From Drechmeria coniospora (taxonomy: Eukaryota; Ascomycota; Sordariomycetes; Hypocreales; Ophiocordycipitaceae): a DNA stretch of 64,000 nt. Made by a program: the position numbers and the translations under genes. The stretch spans positions 6,893,157-6,957,156 of the forward strand of contig NC_054391.1 of NCBI RefSeq assembly GCF_001625195.1, read 5' to 3'. The notes below the pieces were generated by a model that had not been told where the DNA came from, ran no database searches, and saw nothing but the letters and a program-made list of their open reading frames with translations. Position 1 is the first letter of the stretch. Each line of letters starts with the position of its first letter. This document shows, one piece after another, positions 54,064-64,000 of this stretch.

Positions 54064-56396
54064 CGCCGTGGAAGAATGGCACCTCCGACGGCCGTGCCGG
54101 TACGCCGCTTCCTCTTGGATCCCCGTGGCGGGCAATGCGGGTCAGGGGAGCACGGTGCAGGTTGGGCGATCTCCGGGGTTTGGGGCGAGCAAGACTCCCC
54201 GGCATCAGGATGAAATGTCACGCCCAGATGCCCATCGACGTGTAGTGCCGCGACATGGATGGTCTTGTTCTCTCCCACGAATCGAGGCTGGATGTTCCCA
54301 TACTCGTTCCCAGATGCGACGCCGGGCAAGACGTGGGGTTCTATAGCGCGCATCGACGAGTTCGCTCCCCATCCATGGCCGACGGTATTGCTTGCTTGGC
54401 TGGGAATCGATCGTGCAGATCGTGCAAGCTACAGGGTAGGCGGCATGCCACGCAGCGACGACTCCGACAGACGGATGGCCAGCATATATGTACATGACAA
54501 CATATCGTACGTGTCATCAGGCGAGAAATGCGTGGGATGATTGCAGCGATTTCTTGCATGGGCAGAAGCACCGTGGTCTTTGCGCCATGCCGTGTCTGTG
54601 TTGGTAGCTGCCGTTGCTCTGTGGATGACGTTCAACTTGCCTGTCGCGAGACGCTCCAACTTGGATTTTCTCTCCCGCAGGCACCACCATGCCAGGGGAT
54701 TCCAACTCAGGTACTAGGTATTACGTTAGTAGGTTGTACTGTAGTAAGCGATTCACTATTACCAGGTGTCTTAGGGTGTTCAGCACCATACTACTAGGTA
54801 CAACACTGCGCTATCACTATTCTACTACAGTATTCCGTACCATCTCACCGTAGTACGAGGGCATGCACGTGCCGACTACGAGGTACGAGTGCATGTAATA
54901 GCTGTAAGCAAGTACAACTAAGTGCAGCAAATAAGTGCCGTTGGCTGGCAAAATTGTCGCTTCACTTTGTAGCAGTAGCGCCACCAAAATTGAATCGTCA
55001 TTTTCGTCCAGTGACTCTACCAATAGTGCCAACAGGCACATGTGCAGGCAGTGGGTAATAGCAACTGTACCTACTAACTACTAGGTAGGTACTAAACCTA
55101 TCCAGGCTCGTACGCGCCAGTACAAGCACTGTAGTCCACCGTCACAGCGGCTGCAGCCAAGTACAGTGCAGTGTTCCTCCCAACGTTTTGAGCTTGATCA
55201 TGCATGGAGCCGCCCTTTGCCGGGAGCGAAATAATGCATGCGCAGGTCCTTGTTGCAAGTACATGTACGTGCACTTGAGAGAGCATGTAAATGTAGGGAT
55301 ACGAGCGCCTCGTACGGAGTAATGTTATCAGTAGTTAGTACTCGTGGACAGCCAAGACAGGAAGATGACGCTCTCGCAGCTACGGGGACCTCCCAAGGGT
55401 TGCCCATGGCCATCCCCTGTATGTGTGGGGGAATACCATGGCTGGCTGAATAGGTACCTAGTACTAGAGGTAGTAATAGACCTACTGTACAGCGCCGTAT
55501 TTAGTCGGCGCAGCACCGTACTGTACCTTTCAACCATGACAGTTGCGAGTCCTGGGCAACGGCGTGGCAGCTACCCAGGTGCCGGGTACCGAAAAGGTAC
55601 CGACAAATCCTATTCAGGCCGATAGACGCCATTGTCAGTGAATGGTAGTACCTGCCAAGTACCTATCTGCTGGTACTTGCACGGTGCATGCCACGTACCA
55701 TCCCAGCACTCCGTACTCCGTAGGTTAGTACTACTTACTTACATGTACAGTACCTAGTACCTAGTACTTACAGTGGGCGTACGTACTAACGTACGCCTGC
55801 ACGCTCGAGACCGCTGGGGGATCCGCCTCGCTGAAGAATACTTACCTAGTACCTACAGCACCTAGTAGATAGAGCGGTGCGCTGGCCCGCTGCGAGCTGT
55901 GGGCCTCTCTCAGCGGGCCTCTCGCAGCGGGCCCTCTCCACTCGGAGCTTTCTCTCCCCCATCGACCCGGAAGGGGGCGCTCTCCTCTCCTCTCTCACTT
56001 TGCATCGCATCCATCCTGATCCACCAAACCTCCATGCTTCCATCTCGAGCTCATCCTAGGTATCCTCGGCCGCCCCCCCCCGCCTCTTCCGCATTCCGAC
56101 CCTGCACCGGCTTCCGCTCTCGCTCGCCGTCATCCCCGACACGGCCGCCGCTGGCGAAGCCGACTGCCGTCCCATCGTCCTCTCGTCCGATGTCTCCCCC
56201 CTGCAACTGAGCGCCCGAGATCGCCGGCTTGACGAGGTCCGACGTCCAAGGTCCATCAGTTCCGTCGCTCCCCCGCCCTCTCGCCTTCGCCTCGTCTTCG
56301 TTGCCCACGACGAAAGGCCAGAGTGGAGGCGGTACGCATGCCCGAAACCGTTGCCGAGCCGGCTTGTGCCTCCGACGAAGCTCCACGTCGCCCGCG
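54064..56396. other. Spacer between ALF1 and RING gene; GTAC island
   Basis: 2.3 kb without a supportable gene. Positions 54700-55870 are a dense GTAC island (TACGGAGTAATG near 55313; CACTCCGTACTCCGTAGG at 55708). From 55900 the sequence becomes C-rich leader of the RING gene. Confidence 0.6.
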
Positions 56397-58052
56397 ATGC
56401 CCAACGTCGCCCGCGTCCCCATAGCAACTTCTGTCCTCGCCGTCTTCTTGGCGGCCGTGGCCACGGTCGGCGCCGACGATGGAGCGACTGTTTCCCCCGT
56501 GTCGCAGGTGCCCGCGTTGGCCTCGAGCAACTCGCTTCAGCTCACCCTATCGGCTCAGTCGAGCCACCAGTACACCGTCATACCTCTCACCCAGAACCCC
56601 GGCCTCAACGGGTCTCTGCCGTCCCCCGGAGTGAGTGAACGTCCCCCCGTCCCCCGTGCCCTCTGCCCTCGGCTCATCGCTCGCCGTCGGCCTCCGTCCC
56701 TGACCCGTTCCCAAGTATGTCAAGATCGTCGGCAACCTAAGGGCCGCCACGGCCACCACCTACTTCGACATCAAGGGCCCCCAAGACGTTGCCTACCTGT
56801 CCTGCGATGGAGCTCCCGACACCAACTTCATCAACCCCAACAGGATGTTCAACGAGCTCATGAAGCAGAAGCCCAACGCCATCGTGCTCTACTCGACGAG
56901 CCAGAACATGTGCGACATATCCTCGGACAGTTCGGGCACCTTTCCCTACGACAACATCCTCACCATGGCCGACGCCGGCGAGGCGTCCAACCTTCTGAAC
57001 CACCTGAACGCCAGCAAGACGCGAAGCGTCGGCGTCACCATTTCCGGGAACGCGACGGATGGCGACAACGAAGCGAGCGGCGGCAGCAACAACTCGGCCG
57101 TTGCCATGAGCATCCTCTACAGCATCACGGGCCTCATCACCCTCCTCTTCCTCGTCATCATCGCCACCGGAGCCATCCGGGCTCACCGGTACCCGGAAAG
57201 GTACGGCCCCCGAAACGCCATCGGAGGCAGGGCGCGACAGAGCCGAGCCAAGGGGCTGGCCCGCGCCGTGCTCGACACCATTCCCATCGTCAAGTTTGGA
57301 CCCCAGGAATCGACCAAGGTGGACCCTCAGCTTGAGCTCGAAGCGTCGACGAGCCGCAGCGAGCCCGGCACGCAGATGACGCGGCCGAGCATGGCCGAGG
57401 AGGCCAGCACCGCCGGCGGCGCCGGCGCCTCGCGACGGCAGAGCCGCGACACGACGACGTCGGGCAACCACTCGGCCGACAACGAGCGGGCCGAGGAGGA
57501 CCACCTGGGATGCTCCATCTGCACCGAAGACTTCAAGGTCGGCGAAGATGTGCGAGTGCTGCCGTGCAATCATCAGTTCCACCCCAACTGCGTCGACCCC
57601 TGGCTCATCGACGTGTCCGGAACCTGTCCCCTCTGGTGAGTCGACGGCGGTCCGCGCTGCTTCCCCCCCGTCCTCGTCGGCCTGCTGACCTGCCACGCCG
57701 CCTCAGCCGGCTGGATCTGCGACCGAGCCACGCGAACGCCAGGAAAGCGTCGACGGCCGGTGACGACGAGTCCATCGCCCCTCCGCTGGCTCTCGAAGCC
57801 GAGGATGGACGCCCCCCGTCAAGCTCCCGCGCCCGTCGCTTCTCTCGCCTCCTCGACATCAACAGGCTGCGGCAGGCACCGGTGGAGGAGCGGATCGAGG
57901 CCCTTCGACAGATGCGGGCCCGGACGAGCGAGCACGAGGCGGCCGACGCCGAGGCGGCCGACAGGCCGCACGCCGTCCGCCTCGCCGACAAGCTCAAGGA
58001 CAAATTTCGGATCCGCACGAGGCCGCAACCGGCCGAGCGGGTAGATGGGTAG
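56397..58052 (+). CDS. Membrane RING-H2 E3 ubiquitin ligase (PA-TM-RING type)
   Basis: Exons 56397-56630, 56716-57635 and 57707-58052 give 499 residues. The N-terminus is a signal peptide (MPNVARVPIATSVLAVFLAA...), then a luminal/extracellular region of about 180 residues that fits a protease-associated-like domain (IPLTQNP, DVAYLSCDGA, NAIVLYSTS). One membrane segment lies at about 207-230 (ILYSITGLITLLFLVIIATG). The cytosolic side carries a RING-H2 at 344-385 with all eight zinc ligands: C344, C347, C362, H364, H367, C370, C382 and C385; the last Cys is created by the splice at 57635/57707. The layout matches GRAIL/RNF13-type ligases of the endomembrane system. A Ser/Ala-rich coiled C-terminal tail follows, with EERIEALRQMRARTSEHEAA. 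The target is unknown. Confidence 0.93.
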
Positions 58053-60131
58053 CGCCGTCCAGCTCGGGCCCAAGGGCCAGTGCGAGTCGCGCTGATGGGC
58101 TTCGGGGGAAGCGACGGTTCCTCGGCCGACGCTGCCGTCAACCCCCTTGCTTAGTTTTACTGTCTTGTCGGGCCTGGTTTGCAGGTCGCGGGCGTTGGGT
58201 CCGCAACGGACGGAACAGTCATGGAGTATTCACGGAGCATTGCGCGGCGTTTTCTGCGGCACACTCGGCGCTGGCTTGGTTCTTATACCTCGGGGTGAAT
58301 GAAATTTCGGACGAGATGAAGACGAACACGACCCTGCCCGGTTCGAGCAGGGGCCCCCACGACCTGCTCGGGCCCAACATTGGCCGTGGTATTGAAGTGA
58401 TGCATTCGCCTGTCGGCCGTGGCTCGCACGAACGACATGACATGACCATGACATTACAGCTCCTCGCCGACCGGGTCTCGACACGGGGGACGATGCATAG
58501 AAATGGCCGGGCAGGCATGTCTTGGAACGACAACCATCGCTCGCCGCAGCTCGGGGGCGGGTGCCTGCTCCAAAGCCAAGGCCGGGCGGCACCTCCTTCA
58601 TGGCGATACGATGCGGACACGGATCACGATATCGGTTGGGGCTTTATGGTTTTGCTTGGAGACGATGAAATGACGGCGCGCAGTCCTCGCAACCAGCGGC
58701 GCTCCTCGCACGATCTCGACGCTGTTGTGGTGTTGAGGGACGAAGGAAGCCCCGGGAGGGGGTTCAAGATGAGAGGGCGGCGAGGCAGCGGCAGGAAGAA
58801 GCATCTCGAGGCCTGCCGCTGGCGACTTTCAACAGATCCAAATGGCCTATACGACCGCCGTGCTCCTTTGGCTCCTTGTCAGCATGTGCCCCATCCGTCC
58901 TCGCACTCCTTCTACCCCTACTCCCGAGAGCGACATGGCACCGGACTTGTCGGTAGCTGGTTGCCAAGGCGCAGGATGGGGCTCTCATCACGGGCACGAG
59001 ATGACCAGCGACGTCGGCAATCATCACCTTGTACATGATGGCCGGGTCACCAGATTCGTCTACTGCTGCCGACCTGAGTGGACTCTACTGTGACCCCCCC
59101 CCCGGAGCGCTCTCGGCACGCAGGTGAACAGAATCGTGAAAGAGCCAGCCCAGGGGACTCGGACGTGCTGCTGACGAGACAGCAACCTGTCGGTACGGAA
59201 GAGATGGATTCGGCTCATGTGCTGCAACTGCGACACGGCGAGGGTGATGCCCCTCCGATGGCGCTCCGTCAAACGAGGGAGAGCAACAGACGGCAGCCGA
59301 TATAGATGGCATTCGACGAGGCGAAGGAGGAGATGCGGCAAGATCTGTCTTGGGGCGCAAGGATACGGTCAAGAGGTTTGCTTGGCTGGTCTCTCGACGA
59401 TGGCTCGCGTCTCTCAAGTGGGGAGTGTCCCAGAAGGAATGGAGAGGAGGCACGTTCCGGGCTACGATCTAGCTTGCCGTGAGCACCAAGTTACGGCTAG
59501 TACAAGTGCTCGCGCTGCACTGCACTCGTAGGGGCAGCATGTTGCCCGAGGTGTGCGTGTGGCAAGCTGCAAGTAGGAGACAGCGCTTGTGCATGGGAAT
59601 CATGGCACCTCTCTTGGCCGTCGTTGCGGTCGACAGGTAGTATCGAATCCGAGTAGCAAGTTTCATTCATCGGCGTACACGCACTGTTTTATCTACCTTT
59701 TCGCTTGGGAATGCGACGACGGGAGAAGACGTTTCGATGAAGCTTGCGTCGATTGATTCATAATGGCTCATATTCTATCCAACTCCGCGTATCCATTCAG
59801 ACAAGCAAAAAAATCCAGAGATGTGAACGGAACCATCCAACAAACAAGGCGACCCTCCTTGCGCCAGCAGATATCCAACGACCAGGCTGCCCTCGCGAGG
59901 TGTCGACTCGAAAGCTTCCGCCATGCACAACCCATGTAACAGCAAATGCCAACACAGAAAAGTAGAACGGGCCAAGTATATACAGTACAGCAGGGGGGAG
60001 GAGGCTCGAAGAGCGGTGGAACCGTCTCTTGCCCGACCAAGATCGACTTCCTCATCCAGCGGCACCGAGAGAAGGACAGGGTAGGCGTCGGAGGACAGGG
60101 CAAATGGCCGAGGATAAAACTCGGTTTGCAC
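58053..60131. other. Convergent spacer between RING and GH128 genes
   Basis: 2.1 kb of 3' regions. A 247-codon plus-strand open frame at 58295-59038 has no recognisable domain and I do not call it. Few GTAC-type words occur; a C-run lies near 59093-59102. Confidence 0.5.
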
Positions 60132-60867
60132 TCAGTGAACCGAAGCGTATGCGCCGCCGTTTTCATTGACGCTGGCGCCATTCACCAGTTTTTCGGCTTT
60201 GAAGTACGAGTAGCCGTGAAGATAGTCGAGCTTGTCCAACCGCGGGATAACTTCCGCCATGAACTGGTTGACATCCCCGTCGTTGGGGGCAAACTCGGTC
60301 AGCCAAATAGGCTTATTATCACAAATCGTATAGGCATCTGCGAGGTGCGTGAAGAGGGTCTCTCTGAATTTGAACCCGGAGTACCAGTGGACGTTGCAGA
60401 AATCGATTACACATGGCTCCGGCAGCTGCTTGCAGGCCGCCAGGAAATTTTTGAGCCAATCGAGACCCTTGTTTGCCTCGCCGCCAGCGTTGCTGACGGA
60501 CGGGGCGCCGAGTGTGATATTATCTTTCTTATAAGGATTCATGAGAGCGACGAAGTCGACGGCAGCCTGTTGGGGAGTTAAGTTGGACTGCTCCGGAATA
60601 TCGGGTTCGTTGAAGCTGAAAAAGATCTTGGAGCCTGCCGCAATGGCCTGCTCGGCGATAGCGGGCCAGGCAGTTCTACGTTTATCATCGCTGCCCCACA
60701 AGGTGGGAATGTAGGTAAAGCCGGCGTTGACGCCGCTGGGGCAAGTCGGTTGCCAGTTATAGCCCCAGGAGCATGTGTCGCAGGATTTCTTGAGTGTATT
60801 GGCCGCATCCAGACTCTCGAATGCAATGCCTCGTTTTCCACCGGGGAAGGGAGAACCGCCAGCCTGT

Positions 60868-60964
<97 letters not shown>

Positions 60965-61002
60965 AAGTCTGAGCCTGAGCCTGAGCCTGAGCTTGAGCCT
61001 GG

Positions 61003-61055
<53 letters not shown>

Positions 61056-61298
61056 GGCCTGGGCCGCATCTACAGGCGGAGCGGCTTGCTGGGGCGGTGC
61101 CGGCTTGACATTATAGACAAAGTCTTTCCCGGCGTCCGGCTTGTGATATTCGACGACGGTCGAGGTGATGGTCTCTACTTTGTGAACGACCTCTCGCTTG
61201 TGAGCCTCGCCGCGATGATTGTGGCGGTGGTTAGAGGCCGAGACCTGCCCAGTGAGGGCAGAGACGGCCGCGAGGGCGGCAATGGTCTTGCGGAACAT
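60132..61298 (-). CDS. Secreted GH128-type glucanase (Asl1-like)
   Basis: An intronless 388-residue frame starting MFRKTIAALAAVSALTGQVSA, a clean signal peptide. An upstream in-frame ATG at 61358 would bury that signal, so I prefer 61298. Residues 25-75 are a short polar leader, 75-150 are long Ala-Gln and then Ala-Pro dipeptide repeats, and about 157-388 are the glycosyl-hydrolase catalytic core (PF11790). The core shows GKRGIAFES, CSWGYNWQPTCPSG, the acid/base Glu231 in FFSFNEPDIPEQSNLTP, FCNVHWYSG and the nucleophile Glu335 in IWLTEFA. GH128 enzymes cleave beta-1,3-glucan; the S. pombe Asl1 relatives are cell-wall proteins. The repeats probably act as a flexible spacer. No GPI signal is seen at the C-terminus, which ends GGAYASVH. 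Confidence 0.93.
60865..61065. repeat. Hexanucleotide coding repeats in the GH128 gene
   Basis: On the plus strand about sixteen GGAGCA units (60868-60963) are followed by about fifteen GCCTGA units (60970-61062). On the minus strand they encode Ala-Pro and Ala-Gln dipeptides. Confidence 0.95.
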
Positions 61299-64000
61299 GG
61301 TGGCGGGTCGACAACCTTGGTGGAGGGACGGTACGACGGATGGTGCTTGGGACGGCAATGAGAGGGGCGGTGTTGCTCAACGGCTTGATAAGATGATGTC
61401 GGCCGCACTCTCTACCGCAGCCGAATCGGACGGCGAGTATACGAAAATGGGGAAAGGGGGAATTTCAAAGCGATCAACGACGACAATACTCTCGAGTCCT
61501 TCGAGGTCGGATGGGCGAGCCGGCACGGCCGAAAAGGAAGGTCGGGGCAGACGGAGGGAGCTTCGAAAGACAAGAAAAGAAAAAGGGAGGCGTGAGGATC
61601 GAATGGTGAGGCGGAGAGGGGGGGGGCGGATTGTTGGATGTAAATATGTATTACCCCGTGCGAGTGGAGGGGAGGTTAGGGGAAGGGAGGAGGACGAGAG
61701 GGCGGAGTTGAGATGATAAGGCGAGACGAAGGCGAAGGCGACGGTGTTGACGACGGATGCGAGTGGGGCAACGGGCGCAAACACCCCAACCAGCCCCTAA
61801 AGAACACCCGGATGGCGCCAGGGGGGGGGGGGGTCAAGGTAGGTTCGCAGGCAAGAGGGACGAGGGTCGTTCTGGCTCTACATACCGCGCCACGACAACC
61901 TTTTGGGTGGGTTGCGGCCGAGTCGTCGTGGTGTATGAGGACGGGAATGTCAGTACGAGCACATGTACATGTACTTAGTTGTACTTGCGGTAAGTACATG
62001 TAAGTGTAAGTATGGCGTACGTGTACAGTACTGTACAATGCGCAGTCCGGGTACAATGTACCTAAGTACATCGAAGCATCCAAGTACTGTACTTAAGGTA
62101 CTGTAGAGTGGGCAAGTGCGGAGTACCGGAGTACATCTACTTCTGGTAGCACTTGTGGGTGCCAGCAAGTACATGTACTTGCAGCTTCGTACCCCGGACT
62201 CCCGATGCGGTATTCCATGCTCCATCGCGCACAAGTACCTTTATGTGCATGTGTACTCCGTACTCCGTATCTGTAAGTATTAGCTGTGCTCCGGACGTAA
62301 TGCACCCATGGCAGTGCATATGTGCCAGTGGCGTGTACTTGCATCGTTACACCATACAATAAGTACATGTACCTGCGTCTGCACGTACCGTTGTCAGCAT
62401 GCTTGCGTGGCCATGTAGATAGTACATGCACGGCACTTGACCCAGCCGAGTTCTACATGCACAAAGTACATGCACAACCATGACGGGATGTTTCCCACAA
62501 GTACGGGGTACACGACATGAACAAGCATACCCAGGTATCTACTTACTGTGCAACACAAGCACCTCCCTGGCGTTCACTTACAAGTGCACCTGCCATGACC
62601 AACAGTATTTGCACTTGAACCCACAACTGCAGCAAATAGTAAGATACTGTACTTTACTACCGTACACGGACGCAAGTACAGTACTTACAGGCACCACGGT
62701 AGGTACCTAAGCAGGTAGGCACATGTAAAGTACAGTAGGTAGGTGGCGAACTGGTCGTCCGCACTTGCTGCCGTGCTCCTTTCTGGTCTTGCACCTGGCA
62801 CTTGCCACGGCGGCTGCTGGCTGTGCACGGCTCGAATGCTGAATCGACGACATGGATGGGAAGAAAAGGGCCCTGAGGAACGCACCCGCCTTCCTTGGAC
62901 GCTGGTCAAACGGCGGAGGAATGAATTGGCCGATGGGCCAGCATCCCTTGAGTCGAGGAAGCGAAGCTGAGGTTGGGGAATGGACGGCCGACAAATGGTC
63001 GCTGAGCTGTCTTCATAGCTGCCAGCCGACACTAGGGCCCTGGGAACGAAGCAAGGTACCCACCGGGCAGCGACCGCACAGGTTGGCGAGCACAGCCACC
63101 GCGGAAGGCAAGTAAGTACAGGTACTCGCGCACCACCTGGCTTGCGGTGAGCGTGCGGGTACGTGCACTTGGGCATGGCGCCATGCCGGCGGTGCTTGTC
63201 CTTGCTTGGGCCCGCCGTGCCAGAGCCAGAGATCCCTGCGCACCTGTTGAATCAACCACCCTCTTCGGCGGCCGCCTCGCCGCTAGTGCAGCCGGCGGCC
63301 AGGCTCGGCAACGAGCTGTGCGGGCTTGCATGGGTTGGGAGAAAACGAATGGGTGGTGCCAGCTTCCAGCTGCCGCCCGCCCATTGGCCGAGCCGACGGT
63401 CAGGCGGCCCCGGTCGGCCATGAGCAGCCACTGATGGTCGCACATTTAGACCTCGGACGGTGGGGGGGTTCCCGCCGAGTCAGGTCGGCGCACCGTTTCG
63501 GCACCAGCCAACGGCGAGGGCAAGTACAGGTACCGACGGTGCCGGCAGCGGTGCACGGCGCGCGCGGTACATGTACGCGGACGCAGGTCCGAGGCGACGA
63601 AACGGGCAAGGCCAGCTAGCACACGTACCAGAACTAGCCTTTGCACTAGTCGGCATTGCTTGCTTGCACAAGTAGTGGTGGCATGTAAGTACGGAGTATT
63701 ATTACTTTAGTACTTACCAGCAACCACGCTGTACAAGTACTTACACGCACGCACGCAAGTACTTGTGCCCCGTGCTGTGAGTACTTGTGCGGACACTCGC
63801 AAGGAGGCCGGGAGGCCCGGCGATTTTCTCCATGGCTGGGGCCCAATCATGTCGCGAACCGGCCCTGGACAAGGACAAGATGAAACGTGCCTCACGACTG
63901 GGTGAAAATGACCCGATACGAGACGACTGGGCCGACGAGATCTAGTTTCGAATCCGATCACGACGTCGACGTAAGCGCATGCCGAGCGGCGCAGGAGCCA
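61299..64000. other. Spacer to window end; GTAC island
   Basis: 2.7 kb without a supportable gene. The first 600 bases are likely promoter and leader of the GH128 gene and include a 12-base G-run near 61819-61832. Positions 61950-62740 and 63110-63790 are GTAC islands (TACTCCGTACTCCGTA at 62253). Open frames here (up to 163 codons) have no domain. Confidence 0.55.

Noticed and set aside
58295..59038. 247-codon plus-strand open frame after the RING gene
   Set aside because: No recognisable motif, no codon bias, and it lies in a convergent 3' spacer.
63940..63960. GTTTCGAATCC, near-consensus B-box
   Set aside because: No A-box and no cloverleaf can be drawn around it.
1..64000. CRISPR array, bacterial operons, phage or virus sequence
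   Set aside because: Nothing of the kind; repeats found are minisatellites without spacer structure and all genes are fungal with introns.

Overview
The window reads as nuclear DNA of a filamentous ascomycete, most likely a Sordariomycete and possibly Hypocreales. The genes have short GT-AG introns of about 50-140 bases. The gene set is fungal: a DASH kinetochore subunit, a septation-type Rho4 GTPase, a HET-domain protein, a TAM/LaeA-type methyltransferase and a GH128 glucanase. Coding DNA is GC-rich. I see no sign of viral, plasmid or bacterial content, and no intact transposon.

I can support 17 protein-coding genes, with exon structures worked out by hand from splice sites and reading-frame continuity. 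In order they are: a cytosolic-type GH63 hydrolase (+, 2127-5740); ATP5/OSCP (-, 6320-7304); MOB1 (-, 7976-9082); a HET protein with embedded ankyrin repeats (-, 9912-12518); lariat debranching enzyme DBR1 (-, 12984-14833); an SAM methyltransferase with one apparently damaged splice acceptor (-, 15689-16967); elongin C (-, 18223-18763); RHO4 (+, 20284-21285); DAD1 (-, 21943-22433); a 2118-residue SNT1-like SANT co-repressor (-, 23160-29585); deoxyhypusine synthase (+, 31152-32369); an aldo/keto reductase (-, 32529-33527); a Gfo/Idh/MocA oxidoreductase (+, 35012-36619); TRM9 (+, 39017-39727); a two-SANT Myb-like protein (-, 40832-42230); tubulin cofactor B (+, 53021-54063); a PA-TM-RING E3 ligase (+, 56397-58052); and a GH128 glucanase (-, 60132-61298). 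That makes 18 entries if the damaged methyltransferase is counted as a gene.

Most genes are housekeeping and act independently: ATP synthesis, mitotic exit and septation, kinetochore coupling, RNA lariat turnover, eIF5A hypusination, tRNA wobble modification and tubulin folding. Three head-to-head pairs are separated by about 1.5 kb each: ELC1/RHO4, SNT1/DYS1 and AKR/MocA. The last pair could be functionally linked.

The most striking non-genic signal is in the spacers. Islands of short GTAC-centred motifs (TACGGAGTA/TACTCCGTA, AAGTACTT, TACAGTAC) recur in nearly every long spacer and are essentially absent from exons. A 10.8 kb stretch (42231-53020) has no convincing gene and is a mixture of these islands, CATG-rich DNA and several minisatellites. 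Other oddities include two GC-AG introns, a minisatellite filling an intron, a stop codon formed by a terminal-intron donor, long polyQ and hexanucleotide coding repeats, and a HET domain interrupted by ankyrin repeats.
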